Assembly (NCBI GenBank): GCA_013289665.1
Contig: JABCZN010000001.1
Location: 372,001 to 436,000, forward strand
DNA length: 64,000 nt
Direction of reading: 5' to 3'
From: Acidobacteriota bacterium
GTDB lineage: Bacteria; Acidobacteriota; Terriglobia; Acidiferrales; UBA7541
Positions 17,917 through 28,500 of this stretch are shown piece after piece. The translations under genes were made by a program, and so were the position numbers. Numbering within the stretch: position 1 is the first letter of the stretch; each line of letters opens with the position of its first letter. The notes beneath the pieces are model-generated. The model was not told the origin of the DNA, did no database searches, and was given only the letters and a program-made list of their open reading frames with translations.

Positions 17917-18081
17917 TTACCCGTCCTTCTTGAGGTGGCCTTCCCAGCAGTCTCGGGCTCGAAATCGGCAATGGAAGAACTGGTAGGTTTCTTTCCCCGG
18001 TATCTTGAAGCTGACAAAGCCTTCGCCCGAGACAATGGGCTGTTGGCACTGACTGCATCGGACGGCTGCTGCCTGAACCAT
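17917..18081 (-). CDS. Small Cys-rich (zinc-ribbon-like) protein of 54 residues
   Basis: A longer open frame begins at 18357, but ATG 18081 (MVQAAAVRCSQCQQ) is preceded by GGAGG six bases away and gives a compact 54-residue protein. It has CSQC near the N-terminus, a GEGFVSFKIPGKETYQFFHCRF block and DCWEGHLKK at the end, so C-x2-C, His and Cys could form one zinc site. I recall similar small proteins in Acidobacteriota but no assigned function. It is just upstream of the cupredoxin gene on the same strand and divergent from the CadC/TPR regulator. Confidence 0.65.
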   Translation of the reverse strand: MVQAAAVRCSQCQQPIVSGEGFVSFKIPGKETYQFFHCRFRARDCWEGHLKKDG

Positions 18082-18356
18082 GAATCGCCTCCAACTTGCC
18101 TTGCGGCCTTGCCAGCAAGCGCAAATCCTCGCTCGGAAATGACTCCCAGCCACGCCGGCGAATTTCCTCTGGGTGCATGCGGGCCACGTTGCGCCCGTGC
18201 CCACCAGATGACAATGGACAGGCAATCCTCCTTCACGGGAAAGCGGGTCCCTTGCTAACTTACAGTTGGCACAACGCTTAACCGGAGTTGTCCCTTCCGC
18301 AAGTTCCCCGAAGCCATAAAGGTGGTACACTTCGGTCCGGCGTGCGGTAACCCTCA

Positions 18357-20285
18357 ATGGAAGATGACCATCAGACTCGCGGGCGGCTCCGTTTTGGGGT
18401 TTTCGAACTCGATCTTCGTGCTGGAGAATTACGCAAGCGCGGCCTGCGGGTTCGCCTTCAGGAACAGCCCTTCCAAGTCCTGGCCACGCTGCTTCAGCAT
18501 CCCGGCGAGGTCGTAACTCGCGAGGAACTTCAGAAAAAACTCTGGCCTGCGGACACTTTCGTGGATTTCGACCACGGGCTCAACAAAACCATCAACAAAA
18601 TCCGTGAGGCCTTGGGGGACTCCGCCGAGAGTCCTCGCTTTGTGGAAACCGTTGCTCGTCGCGGCTACCGCTTCCTCGCGGAGGTCAAAGTTGCCGATGC
18701 AGCGCCGGCTCCCAGTCCGGAACACGCCACGCAGGCTTACCCCAGCCCAGAAACTCCTGGACGCCCGGATTCCGCGGACAAACCCGCGCCCCCCAAACCT
18801 ACCCCGCTTCGACCGGTGTGGAAGCTTCCCGTGTTCGCAGTGCTTCTGGTGATCGCATCTCTCGCCATTTGGAAGCTCTATTCCTGGAAACATGCGTCTC
18901 CTCTCATTCGTTCTCTGGCGGTTCTTCCGCTCGAAAGCCTCTCGAGCGATACTTCCCAGGATTACTTCGCGGATGGCATGACCGACGAGTTGATTTCAGA
19001 CCTCGGCCAGATCAGCGCGTTGCGCGTGATTTCGCGTACCTCCGTGATGGTATATAAGCACGCCCGTAAGCCTCTGCCACAGATCGCCCGTGAGTTGGAC
19101 GTGGACGCAGTTGTCGAAGGGACTGTGCTCCGTTCCGGAGACCAGGTCCGGATCACGGCGCAGTTGATTGAAGCGGCGACGGACAAGCATCTCTGGTCCC
19201 AGAGCTACGAAGGTCAACTCCGGGACACCCTGGCGCTCCAGAACCAGGTGGCTCGAGCGATTGCCGATCAAATTCGCATCAATTTGAACTCGCAGGAACA
19301 GGCAGCGCTGAAAAACGTGCGGGTCGTCAATCCACAAGCGTACGAGTCTTATCTCAAAGGACGCTACTTCTGGAATAAACGCACCGCGAATGGTTTGAAA
19401 GTTGCCCTCGCTTATTTCAATCAGGCCATCGACGAGGATCCGGCATACGCCCAACCTTACTCTGGCTTGGCCGACACGTATGCGCTGTTGGGAGACTGGC
19501 AGTATGCGGTGATGACGCCCAAGGAGGCGCTCCCTAAAGCGAAAGCCGCGGCGAGCAAAGCTCTGGAATTGGACAGCGCGCTAGGCGAAGCGCACAACTC
19601 GCTGGCTTTCTGCCTGGATGGCTTCGACTGGGATTTTCCCTCTGCCGGGAAGGAATTTCGGCGGGCCATCGAACTGAACCCAGGCTACGCCACCGCCCAT
19701 CATTGGTATGCCTGGCATTTGAGCCTTCTGGGCCGGTATGACGAAGCGATTGTGGAAATGAAAAAAGCGGAAAACCTGGATCCGCTGTCGCTCATCATTA
19801 ACGCCGACTTGGCGGAGCTTCTGCTCCTCGCGCATTCCTATGACGAATCGGTACGCCAGAGCCAGAAGACGATCGAGATGGATCCTAATTTTGCTCTCGC
19901 TCACAATCAACTGGGTCAGGCATACCTCCAAAAACAAATGCGTGATGAAGCGATCGCGGAACTGCAAAAAGCCGTGCAGCTTTCCGCGGGCAGCCCGGCC
20001 TGCCTGGCTAATCTTGCTCGCGCCTACGCGGCATCCGGCAAAATGGACGATGCGGCAAAGCTGCTAAGCGATCTCAAGAAGCGCTCGAACCCCGGCTATT
20101 CGCATGCCTCGGAAATTGCCGTGATCTATGCAGCCCTCGGCGATAGGAATCAAGCCATGACTTGGCTCGAAACAGGCTATGAAGAACGATTTAATCCCGG
20201 TGTCCTTCTGCGGCCGGGCTTCGATCCCCTCCGTTCCGATCCGCGGTTCCAGGAGCTTGTCCGCCGCATTGGTCTCACCCACTGA
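18357..20285 (+). CDS. CadC-like winged-helix membrane regulator with TPR domain
   Basis: The 642-residue protein starts with an OmpR/PhoB-type winged helix (about 8-105; VVTREELQKKLWPADTFVDFDHGLNKTINKIREAL and RFVETVARRGYRFLAEV), then a Pro-rich linker and one membrane helix (LPVFAVLLVIASLAIWKLYS, about 157-176). Residues 185-310 are the FlgO/TolB-like segment (SLAVLPLESLSSDTSQDYFADGMTDELISDL), followed by TPR repeats to the end. This architecture is highly expanded in Acidobacteriota. It would bind DNA in the cytoplasm and sense a periplasmic signal through its C-terminal part. The start at 18357 lacks a clear ribosome site. Confidence 0.9.
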   Translation: MEDDHQTRGRLRFGVFELDLRAGELRKRGLRVRLQEQPFQVLATLLQHPGEVVTREELQKKLWPADTFVDFDHGLNKTINKIREALGDSAESPRFVETVARRGYRFLAEVKVADAAPAPSPEHATQAYPSPETPGRPDSADKPAPPKPTPLRPVWKLPVFAVLLVIASLAIWKLYSWKHASPLIRSLAVLPLESLSSDTSQDYFADGMTDELISDLGQISALRVISRTSVMVYKHARKPLPQIARELDVDAVVEGTVLRSGDQVRITAQLIEAATDKHLWSQSYEGQLRDTLALQNQVARAIADQIRINLNSQEQAALKNVRVVNPQAYESYLKGRYFWNKRTANGLKVALAYFNQAIDEDPAYAQPYSGLADTYALLGDWQYAVMTPKEALPKAKAAASKALELDSALGEAHNSLAFCLDGFDWDFPSAGKEFRRAIELNPGYATAHHWYAWHLSLLGRYDEAIVEMKKAENLDPLSLIINADLAELLLLAHSYDESVRQSQKTIEMDPNFALAHNQLGQAYLQKQMRDEAIAELQKAVQLSAGSPACLANLARAYAASGKMDDAAKLLSDLKKRSNPGYSHASEIAVIYAALGDRNQAMTWLETGYEERFNPGVLLRPGFDPLRSDPRFQELVRRIGLTH

Positions 20286-20573
20286 GCTAGAATCGTTGCG
20301 GACAGCGGCGACAATACCACTCCTGGCGCGGAGTTCTTTGGAGTTCAGGCGGATTAAAGCGTTTTTCAACAGTTCAAGCCCTTGGCGAGAGAGGAAGCGC
20401 CGAATGGTTTCCTATTTGTCGGTTTCGAGAACGAGGTAATGGAGCATGCCGAACCGTTCAACCTGCAACGCGATCACGTAGGCGGTCTTAAAATCGTCCA
20501 GCACAGAGCGTCCGGCTGCGCGGTTTCCGGCACGTGGATGGCGCAATACCGGCTCAACTGAAGCAGACAACGC

Positions 20574-20771
20574 CTACCGATGCGTCGGCTGGACCTGTTG
20601 GTGCTTCAAAATCGGCGCTTGGCTCCTCTGCACGATGGGAGTGGCTCCTTGTAAGGATTTTGATAAGCGACACGCCAGCTTGTATTTTTCAATCATGCGA
20701 GTGACGAACGCGACTACGGTTAGAGCCAGCACCAGTAGCACTAGCCATACCACGATGATTGAGCTGAACAT
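20574..20771 (-). CDS. Small single-pass membrane protein, unknown
   Basis: ATG 20771 with AAGGA eight bases upstream gives 65 residues (MFSSIIVVWLVLLVLALTVV...). A single helix (about 4-24) is followed by a basic cytoplasmic tail (RMIEKYKLACRLSKSLQG) and a Gln/Pro-rich end. The frame also opens earlier, at 20891, but without a ribosome site. I recognise no family. Its real existence rests on the good ribosome site and the strong helix. Confidence 0.45.
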   Translation of the reverse strand: MFSSIIVVWLVLLVLALTVVAFVTRMIEKYKLACRLSKSLQGATPIVQRSQAPILKHQQVQPTHR

Positions 20772-20954
20772 TGTTGATTCCTTCCGTACTTCGATTGCTT
20801 TCCTCTCTGAATACCTTCGTGACCTGTGTTCTATTCCTCGGCGTTTAGGAGGGCCGTCGTTCAAACAGGAAGGACACGTCGAATGCTCCACTAATTGATC
20901 TTGTCTTGCAGCCCTCAGGCTCGGGCCTGGATACGATTCTGGAAGTGGAGTTGC

Positions 20955-21731
20955 CTAATGGGATTCGCGCGATATCTGCGCGGAAGTGCTTATTAACTCC
21001 TGGAGCCGCTCAAGGTCCGCCGTATCTGCCTCAGAGACGGCGCAGAATTCCAGTTTGCCCTTTCGCCAGTCAAGCCACTGGAAGCCTTGCCGGGCCCCTG
21101 TGCGCGGCGGGTTGTCCTTTTCCCGTGTGGGCCAGATGAATACATTGATTGGACGTCCGTTGCGCTCGTAAACCAGCACCGCGACATCGCGGCCTTCAAT
21201 GGTGTCCAGGCGCCCGCCGCGCAGTGAGAAACCCCTGTTTGCGAAATCTCGCACGGAGACACCAAAACTGGTTCTGCTGTCGAGCCATCCCTGAACGACC
21301 CGCTCATCGTTCGATGTGATCCCGGTCATCTGCCCTGGCTGCAGCGAACGCACGTGCGCCTCGACAATTTCCCCGGCAAGTTCGGCTTGGTAGTCATCGC
21401 TGCGGAGCCCGGGGCTTGCTTTCCACAAGACGAGGCCGATGAAGAGCATCGCGGCGGCCGCAGCCAACCAGTGCCAGAGAAGAGGCTGAGACACCGCCCT
21501 GCCAGGCGCGACTGGGTGGATGTATGCGTTGATTGTCCGCCGCAGAGACGCCGGAGCAGGCTTGTAGAGTTGCGTCAGTTGCAAGCTCCCGCGCAACAAA
21601 TCCAGGTCCACCAGCTCCGTGGCGCAGTGGGCGCAATGTTGCATGTGGCGCTCGAATTCGGCGGCCGTGCGGCCACTCAACTCGCCATCGAAATAGCACT
21701 GTAGCAATGTATCGGCAAAGTTACACTTCAC
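20955..21731 (-). CDS. Zinc-finger anti-sigma factor
   Basis: The 258-residue protein begins with a zf-HC2-type domain: CYFDGELSGRTAAEFERHMQHCAHC, with His-x3-Cys-x2-Cys at about 30-37. A membrane helix follows (WLAAAAAMLFIGLVLW, about 88-104). The periplasmic part (about 115-258) contains GFSLRGGRLDTIEGRDVAVLVYERNGRPINVFIWP, a pattern seen in transmembrane anti-sigma factors. Its start overlaps the end of the ECF sigma gene by 11 bases, so the pair is translationally coupled. It should hold the ECF factor at the membrane until a periplasmic signal arrives. Confidence 0.9.
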   Translation of the reverse strand: MKCNFADTLLQCYFDGELSGRTAAEFERHMQHCAHCATELVDLDLLRGSLQLTQLYKPAPASLRRTINAYIHPVAPGRAVSQPLLWHWLAAAAAMLFIGLVLWKASPGLRSDDYQAELAGEIVEAHVRSLQPGQMTGITSNDERVVQGWLDSRTSFGVSVRDFANRGFSLRGGRLDTIEGRDVAVLVYERNGRPINVFIWPTREKDNPPRTGARQGFQWLDWRKGKLEFCAVSEADTADLERLQELISTSAQISRESH

Positions 21732-22260
21732 GGACCGCCCCCTTGGTCGAGGAGTTTGCCAGCGCGGAACACAACTGGCGGCGTGCGCGCGAGAGCGAGG
21801 ACATCACCGTACCAATGGGGATTGAGGTGATCGCGGCGATCTCTTTGTAAGAGCAGCCTTCCAGCTCCCGAAGAACAAGGATTTCCCGGAATCGCGGTGG
21901 CAGCGTCTCGAGCGCTAGGATCAAGCGCTCCCGATCGTCACCTGCAATCGCGAGGGTTTCAGGTGTGGCGCAAGCCTGCAAATGAATCTCTTCGTCGAAT
22001 TCCATGCTCAGTTCCATAGGGCGATTCTTCTCCAGCCAGGTATAACAAGTATTGCGAACGATCTGCAGCAGCCATGCGCGCGCATCTCCGCCGTGAAACC
22101 CGCGGAAGAAACGGCATGCGCGGAGCAGGGCTTCCTGAGCGACGTCTTCGGCATCAGCGCGCCCGCGCAACAGCCAACGCGCGAGGTTGAAAGCGGCGTC
22201 GACGTGGGGCAGCACCAGCTGCTCAAAGCGCGCCCGGTCCGCGAGCTCCAACTCACTCAC
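21721..22260 (-). CDS. ECF-type sigma factor paired with anti-sigma
   Basis: The 179-residue RpoE-like factor has region 2 (ARWLLRGRADAEDVAQEALLRACRFF, ARAWLLQIVRNTCYTWLE) and region 4 (LPPRFREILVLRELEGCSYKEIAAITSIPIGTVMSSLSRARRQL). It starts at GTG 22260 with AGGGG upstream. The sequence is strikingly like the ECF factor at 16499-17062, indicating a duplication. It overlaps and precedes its anti-sigma gene. The divergent DUF2231/secreted protein/reductase genes to the right are possible targets. Confidence 0.9.
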   Translation of the reverse strand: MSELELADRARFEQLVLPHVDAAFNLARWLLRGRADAEDVAQEALLRACRFFRGFHGGDARAWLLQIVRNTCYTWLEKNRPMELSMEFDEEIHLQACATPETLAIAGDDRERLILALETLPPRFREILVLRELEGCSYKEIAAITSIPIGTVMSSLSRARRQLCSALANSSTKGAVREV

Positions 22261-22579
22261 AATTCACCCCTGAATAGTAAGACCTCACCAGTAGGAACCG
22301 ACTCAAGCTCGATTTTATTCTCCTTTGTCGCACGCCCGGGAAATGCGGTCGCAAAGACGCGCCTGCCCCCGAGGTTGGAATAAACCAGCTTGCGGGTCGG
22401 TCTTGGATCGACGAGGCCCCTGAAATGCCTGCGCGGAGTGAAAGGGTTCGGCTGGCGCTGGACGAGGGAAGAACGAGAGGTCCGTGATGAAGAGAGCAAG
22501 GCGGGAGCATTCTCGCGCTTCTGTTCGATTCACTTGAAAATGACCGGCAAAATCACCGTGCCGTCAGTGAGGAGAAACC
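22261..22579. other. Divergent promoter region
   Basis: About 320 bases between the ECF gene (leftward) and the DUF2231 gene (rightward). A plus-strand GGAACC at about 22295 resembles an ECF -35 element, but no paired -10 is clear. No gene is seen. Confidence 0.25.
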
Positions 22580-23029
22580 ATGCACCCGTTTGACATCAAG
22601 ACGGCACTTTTTGCAAAACACGCGCAACACGTTGTGCTGATTCATTTCCCGATCGCCCTTTTCATCATCGGTGTTCTGTTCGATTTTCTTGCCCATCAGA
22701 CCAAGCGGCGTATGTTGGCCGCGGCCGCCTACTGCAATTTATTCGCCGCGGCCCTCGCAACCATACCCGTCTTAATCACGGGAATCATCGCCTGGCAATG
22801 GGAGCTCGAAGGGCAACCTCTCAAAGGCATCCTGCTGATGCATTTGGTGCTCGGCGTCGCTTCGAGCCTGCTGATCTGGATAGTGTGCCTCATCCACATG
22901 AGAACCCTTCAGAAGCAGGGAGCAGTTCTGCCCGGATATCGCCTGCCAATCGAGGCTGTGGGCGTAGGGATTCTGGCGCTGACGGGTCACCTGGGTGGCT
23001 TTCTAACTGGCGTGAACGGTCCGGGATAA
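22580..23029 (+). CDS. DUF2231-type membrane protein
   Basis: The 149-residue protein has four hydrophobic helices and the family pattern: a His-bearing N-terminal stretch (HAQHVVLIHFPIALFIIGVLFDFL), a small-residue second helix, HLVLGVASSLLIWIVCL, and the terminal LTGHLGGFLTGVN. Conserved His in the helices suggest heme or metal binding in the DUF2231 family, though this is not proven. GAGGAG lies just before ATG 22580. It appears to head a plus-strand group with the secreted protein and reductase that follow. Confidence 0.8.
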   Translation: MHPFDIKTALFAKHAQHVVLIHFPIALFIIGVLFDFLAHQTKRRMLAAAAYCNLFAAALATIPVLITGIIAWQWELEGQPLKGILLMHLVLGVASSLLIWIVCLIHMRTLQKQGAVLPGYRLPIEAVGVGILALTGHLGGFLTGVNGPG

Positions 23030-23170
23030 ACGCCTTGTGTGTTTGCAGGCACCACGGATTTTCTAACGCCATAAGCTGAAACCGCGGCAGGACCGGCAAA
23101 AACAGAAGCTCGGGCGGCCCTCGCAAATAAACAGGCGGGGAAAGCCCACAGAAAATAAAGGAGAATGAAA

Positions 23171-23647
23171 ATGAAAACGAGAGTCGTGTTGGCGCTTGTA
23201 GCGCTGTCCTGCGCGTCACTAACAGTGGCGGGGGACAAGGATGTATATCCCAGGGAAAGGGTGGCGGAGTTTATCGTCGAGAAGCTGGACGTCACATCGC
23301 TGCCGGCTGCGATCCGGCCGAAGAAGGATAAAGGAAAGAAAACTTTTGCAGATTACGGATTCACGGCCCAGGGGGCGGATGAAGGCGAAACCCTCATCCA
23401 GGCGCCGGGCGGGGCCAGGAAATTGGCGATTAAGGTCCTCGACCAGGGGTCCTCTGGAATTTACGTTTGCGTTACGGAGCCGGGGCAAATTGCCGGTCAC
23501 GCGAAGTTGCAAACTGTGGTCCTGTTGAAAAGGAACGCTCCGAATGCCCTCTTAAGAGGACGTGAGTCCTGGCGAGAATTTGCTTCATGCCCGGTGGTTG
23601 GCGCCGCCGATAAGGATTCCGAGGTCAGCGCCTACGCAGGGGGCTGA
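23171..23647 (+). CDS. Secreted protein of unknown function
   Basis: There are two in-frame ATGs, at 23165 and 23171; the second has AAGGAG at better spacing. The product, about 158 residues, has a signal peptide (MKTRVVLALVALSCASLTVAG) and a soluble domain with FIVEKLDVTSLPAAIRPK, KTFADYGFTAQ and a VCVTEPG/VVLLKRN beta-rich core. Two Cys (VCVTEPG and FASCPVVG) could form a disulfide. I do not recognise the family. The position between a DUF2231 protein and a flavin reductase suggests a role in the same envelope process. Confidence 0.65.
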   Translation: MKTRVVLALVALSCASLTVAGDKDVYPRERVAEFIVEKLDVTSLPAAIRPKKDKGKKTFADYGFTAQGADEGETLIQAPGGARKLAIKVLDQGSSGIYVCVTEPGQIAGHAKLQTVVLLKRNAPNALLRGRESWREFASCPVVGAADKDSEVSAYAGG

Positions 23648-23813
23648 CGCGTTGCGTCGAAACAGGTCAAGTCGATCGCTCATCGGCCTCGCCCGCTTAG
23701 TGAGTGCCCCATAGTTAAGGATCGGAATAAAGCCTAAATAGTCCGGTCTTCCTGAGTGGAAACGCAACGATGCCCGCAACGGATCATCGTAAAGCACACG
23801 TGAAGGAGAAATC

Positions 23814-24581
23814 GTGCCTAACTATCAAATGACTTTAGTGGATCGCCAAAGAATCGCCAGAGATACGATGTCGTTCTGGTTCGACACAGATGGGCGAGAC
23901 TATTACTTCCGAGCAGGCCAACACGCCGATTTTGCCTTCCTGCATCCCTCCCCGGGAGGCGAAAGCGACAATTCGCGAACCTTTTCTCTAGCAAACTCTC
24001 CTGATGACGCAGGCCTGGTCATGATTGCGATGCGCATGCGTGAGACTGTCTTCAAGTCTGCTTTGAAGTCCGCCACCTTTGGGACCAGGTTCAGAGTGAG
24101 CCGGCCTAGAGGATCGTTCACGTTGCATCAGGACTCTGCCAGGCCGGCGGTATTTCTCGCGGGTGGTATCGGAATTACGCCGGTCCGCAGCATTCTTGAC
24201 TGGGCCACACAGCAACGCATGGCGCACAAGCTCTATCTGTTCTATTCGAACCGTGAAGCGGAAGATGCGGCATTTCTGGAAGAGTTGCAAGCCTTGGCGG
24301 CAAGAAATCCCTGCTTTACCCTAATCCCCACAGTTACCGGGCTCGAGAACCCGGACTGGCCCTACGAGAAAGGTCACATCAATTACGAAATGCTCTCGCG
24401 TTGTTTAGCCGGACCCAGCAGCCCAGTCTTTTACATCGCAGGCCCCTCGGGAATGGTTACCGCGATGAGCGACCTGCTCCACTCCTCGGGTGTCAGTGAG
24501 GACGATATGCGAACTGAAGAATTTGGAGATTACGCGGCAACCGAGAATTCTGTGCCCACAAATCAAATCTCCAAGAGCTAA
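23814..24581 (+). CDS. Ferredoxin-NADP reductase-like flavoprotein
   Basis: The 255-residue protein has the FNR-type FAD domain (RTFSLANSPDD, R-x-FS-x-A pattern near residue 59; GTRFRVSRPRGSF) and the NAD(P) domain (FLAGGIGITPVRSIL at about 116, YIAGPSGMV at about 205). No 2Fe-2S domain is fused, so it would need a partner electron carrier. GTG 23814 is preceded by AAGGAG. The last 20 residues after EEFGDY are an extension. It may reduce a redox protein in the cytoplasm; the partner is not encoded next to it. Confidence 0.85.
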   Translation: MPNYQMTLVDRQRIARDTMSFWFDTDGRDYYFRAGQHADFAFLHPSPGGESDNSRTFSLANSPDDAGLVMIAMRMRETVFKSALKSATFGTRFRVSRPRGSFTLHQDSARPAVFLAGGIGITPVRSILDWATQQRMAHKLYLFYSNREAEDAAFLEELQALAARNPCFTLIPTVTGLENPDWPYEKGHINYEMLSRCLAGPSSPVFYIAGPSGMVTAMSDLLHSSGVSEDDMRTEEFGDYAATENSVPTNQISKS

Positions 24582-25529
24582 CGGGGACTTCCGCGGCGCA
24601 ACGCCGTTTCGGCTCTCTTCGCGAGCTTTGCACGTTCCTCGACACATCGAATCCTCTCGGACTTTTCTTCTCCTCGACGTCGCGCAAAAGCAAATCCATC
24701 CTCACGTTCGGACCCACGTTTTCGTCCAACTGTCATCAAATCCCCCAATGCGAGCCGGGAAACTTGTCTATCCGGCTCATGGCAACGCGGATTTCCTCGG
24801 AGCTGAAGCGACGCCGGGACAGGACCGTGCCGGGGCAGGGAATTAGGCCAAACGCTGGCCGATGAGATTTTAATGGTTAATCGCAGCCTGTGGTCGAGCA
24901 GATCGCCTTCTCTCTAGCTAGGGCAGCTCTCTGACAAGAAGCTCAGAAGCAAGAATCAATAGGGGAATCGTTTCGTCTCTCACTCTCGTTTGGAATGAGC
25001 CTCTTAGAACCGACACCTGCTGTGAAGCCGGCCGCGAGTTGATCGGGCTCGAGATGCACGCTTCCCGTTCGATCACGGCGAGAATCTACCCTCTGTGAGA
25101 CTGGCAGCGACGAACGACACCTGTCCGCTTCTAACTTCGATCCTGCAAATGCCATTCAGCCGCTTCGCGAATGCGGCAGAAGGAAGGCCGCGCTGACGCG
25201 AGCAAGATCTGAGGTCTCCTCTCTTAGCAGATGACCCGGCATTCTTCCCAATTCCTAAAAGTAGTTCCTCGTCGGAAAGGTGCCGACGTTTCATCGTGGG
25301 CGTGAGTGCAAAGAACACACGGCCCCCAGGCCTTTGCAGGCTTTCTACTACATTCCGTTGATATGCTCTGACCCTTCCGACGGTAACTAGAGAAGTACGC
25401 CCGAACGTGCGCAAGTACGGAAAAGTGGATTGTTCGGACTGTCTACGGAGCCGGCAAGGGTCGGCACGTGTGTGGAAGCCGGCATTCCCGTCTCGCTCAT
25501 GATGAACGCATAACTTCTGCAGTTTTCCG
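24582..25529. other. Long intergenic region, no gene supported
   Basis: About 950 bases between a rightward reductase and the end of a leftward gene. Several open frames exist but none has family features and a ribosome site. A minus-strand stretch near 25290 reads MKRRHLSDEELLLGIG, reminiscent of the start of zinc-finger anti-sigma factors, but the expected His/Cys residues do not follow in any frame. It could be a decayed gene. No tRNA or clear terminator was seen. Confidence 0.4.
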
Positions 25530-28500
25530 CTAATTGCTGGTCACAGCTTTCCGCAGGGATTCGTCTTTTGGAAATATGCGGGCGCCTTTTTGCAACGCTG
25601 TACGAGCGGCCCGATGGTCGCCCAGGGACTCGTCCACGCTGGCCAGTGACACATATAGGGCAGGGTCCATGTCAGGAAAGAATTTTTCCACGATCTCCAA
25701 GTATTTGCGTGCACGGTCCTTATAGCCCGTCTGCCTGTAGAGTTCTGCCAGATCCCGGTTGCATGGATAGTTGTAAGGGTCGACGAGATTCCCCCGGAGA
25801 AATGTCATTTCCGCCTCAGCAGGTTTTTGCGTAGTCAGCAAGAACTCTCCAAGTCTGCAGTATTCAATTGCCGCGGGCTTGTTCGTCGCACTCAGGAGCG
25901 CTTCCTGTGCCGCGATCGCAGTTGGCCATTCCTGAAAATCAGCGGCAAATGTTACGCGGTCTGTAAGTGCGGGTAGGAACCTCGAGTCCCGCTCCAGAAT
26001 TTCGGCAATCATTTTCTCGGAAGTTTGCCGATCGTTCTGCCGGTGAGCGGTCACCGCAAACCAGTGCTTTGCCTCCAAGGAGTTTGCATCGAGAGCTGCT
26101 GCACTTTCAAAATGTCGGCGAGCTGCGTCCAACTGATTTTGCGCCAATGCTACCTGCCCGCGAACAATCTCGAGTTCCGCACTGGGAGGCTCGTTTTCTA
26201 GAGCTGCCAAAAGTGACGGCATGATCAAATTGTCTCCCAGGGCAAAGTGGGTCTCCGCCATACCCAGGAGCACCCGACGGCCTTCCGAGGGATCCAGATT
26301 TGCAGGCAAGAGTCTTGCGCGCCTCTGCTGCAGCATCTTTATATTCTCGTCCGACAGACTGGCATCCAATAGGGAGCGTGGGGCATGGTATTCCAGCAGT
26401 GTGCGATCGTCCGTGTTGAGGACACTGCCGGTGCCCAATTTCCGAACGGCCTCATCGTCCAACGAGTAGTAAGCCAGAATCCCTTCCGGATGACGCAATT
26501 CCAACGGCGCAAAATCCTCGCGGAGCGCCGTGTTTTGCCAGAGTTGTCTCATACGGTTAAAGTTCATCGGCCGCGTATCCAGGCGCGCCAGCACCATGAA
26601 ATCCACCCCCTGGACATTCCACAGGGTAGTCTCCGGAAAGTGACGGAAGACGGTCGCCAACACCATGCGTAAGTCCGCGGGATCCAGTGAATACCCCTGG
26701 ACCCACTGGACAAAGTTTCCGTCCGGTGCCAGATGTGCGCGAACGGCGGCGTAGTACTCATCCGTGAAAAGCGTGGCCACGCCCGCGATCCAGGGGTTGG
26801 AAGGCTCGGAAATTATCAAGTCGAACTTATCGCGCGAAGTCAAAAGAAAATCCCGCGCATCGTCCACATGCATGTGAAGTTTTGGGTCACGCAGCACGCC
26901 GTGATTCAGCGTTTCCAGATACCTGGCGGCCTCCAAAACTGCCGGCTCGATCTCCACACAGTCAATCCGCTCCACGTCCGGATACTTAGCCAAAGCAGCC
27001 ACTGTCATGCCGCTTCCGAAACCGATGATCAGCACCCGCCGGGGCGGAGGACCGAATACGGCTCCCAGATGAGCCAATAACAATTGCGTAGGAGCGTCAC
27101 GGTTGGTGGCATCGACCTTTCCATTGGTCGTCAGGCCCAGGTAATTCTCTGCTTGAATTACGGCGATCGACGAATTCAATCCATCGGCGCTGAACGGAAC
27201 GGCAAACCTGCCTGCATTTTCCGCCAGGGTCACCGGGCTATGGCGTAAATTCCAGTACAGTACTGTCGAGTAGGAGGCCAGCGCAGTGTTATAGAACAGC
27301 GACGAGAATCCACCAATGGCCACGAGCAGGGCCAACACGGCGTTTACCACCAGACTATTTACGTGGCGTTGGGCGCTGCGCAACTCAATTGCAATTGCCA
27401 GGATGAGGTTGATCCCGGCGGTCAAGGCAACGACGCGGAAACTTCCCAGCGTTGGTACCAGCCAGAAGCCGGTGAATATCGCGCCAGCGATTGCCCCGAT
27501 CGTGTTGGCTGCGTAAGCAACGCCGACTGTCGCCGATTGCTCCGCCTTGCGGACCTTTGCAGTCAGCAGCACCACCACCGCGGGAAAATTGAATCCAAAA
27601 ACTACGGCTGCAGGGAGTATCGCCAGAGCGCTGGTCACAAATTGCGCCAGCACCAGGCCCCCGAAGGTTTCGCGCGTAGCCCGGAGAATCGGGGGAACAA
27701 TCGTCGGCAATTGTTGGAAGAAGACCAGAAACAGCAGAGCCGCCATGCCTGTCCAGGTTTGCGTTCGCGAAATTGTCGCGAAAGAAACCTCATGGCCCCG
27801 AGCGACCCACTGCTCAAAAAGGAAGCTTCCCAATACGATGCCGCCTAGGAATGTCGCCAGCATTAGCGTGAAAGCGTACGTTGAGCTTCCCAGGATGGTT
27901 GCCAGCAGGCGTGTCCAGGAGATTTCGTAGGCAATCGCCGTCGCGCCGACGAATCCGAAAACAATGAGCAAAAAAGGGATTCCAACTTGTGGCAAACCTT
28001 CAGTGGATTCATTGGTAGAGGTCGGCTCGGCACCGGAACTCTCTGCCGCTTCATTGCTTGCACTACGCGAAATCTGTTGCGCCACAAGACCTGCCAGAAG
28101 ATTCAGCGCCACGGCGCAGGCGATCGTCAGCCGCAATCCCAGCTCAGGTAAGAGGATGAAGCCCGCGAAGATGGTTCCTGCCACGGCGCCCAGTGTATTT
28201 ACCCAGTACAACCTGCTTACGCGCGAGCCAAGTTCCTTGGATTTCCTTGTCACACCGCGAACCAGGATCGGCAGTGTTCCACCCATGAGAAACGTGGGCA
28301 GAAAAAGCACCAGGCCTGCCCCAACGAACCGCAAGGCAAGAAGGAGTGGTTTTATTTCATGAATTGCGGGATAGGCGGCAAAATAGAGTGAACGCACGCC
28401 TGCGAGCCCCAGCAACGAAAGTGCTCCGGCGGCCGCTACGCCCAGTTCAATCCATGCGTAGAGTTTCAGAGGCTCGGCGTGGCTTTGATTCCACCGACCG

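Noticed and set aside
25073..25414. Minus-strand frame with MKRRHLSDEELLLGIG, like an anti-sigma start
   Set aside because: The His/Cys zinc ligands do not follow in any frame and there is no ribosome site. At most it is a relic.
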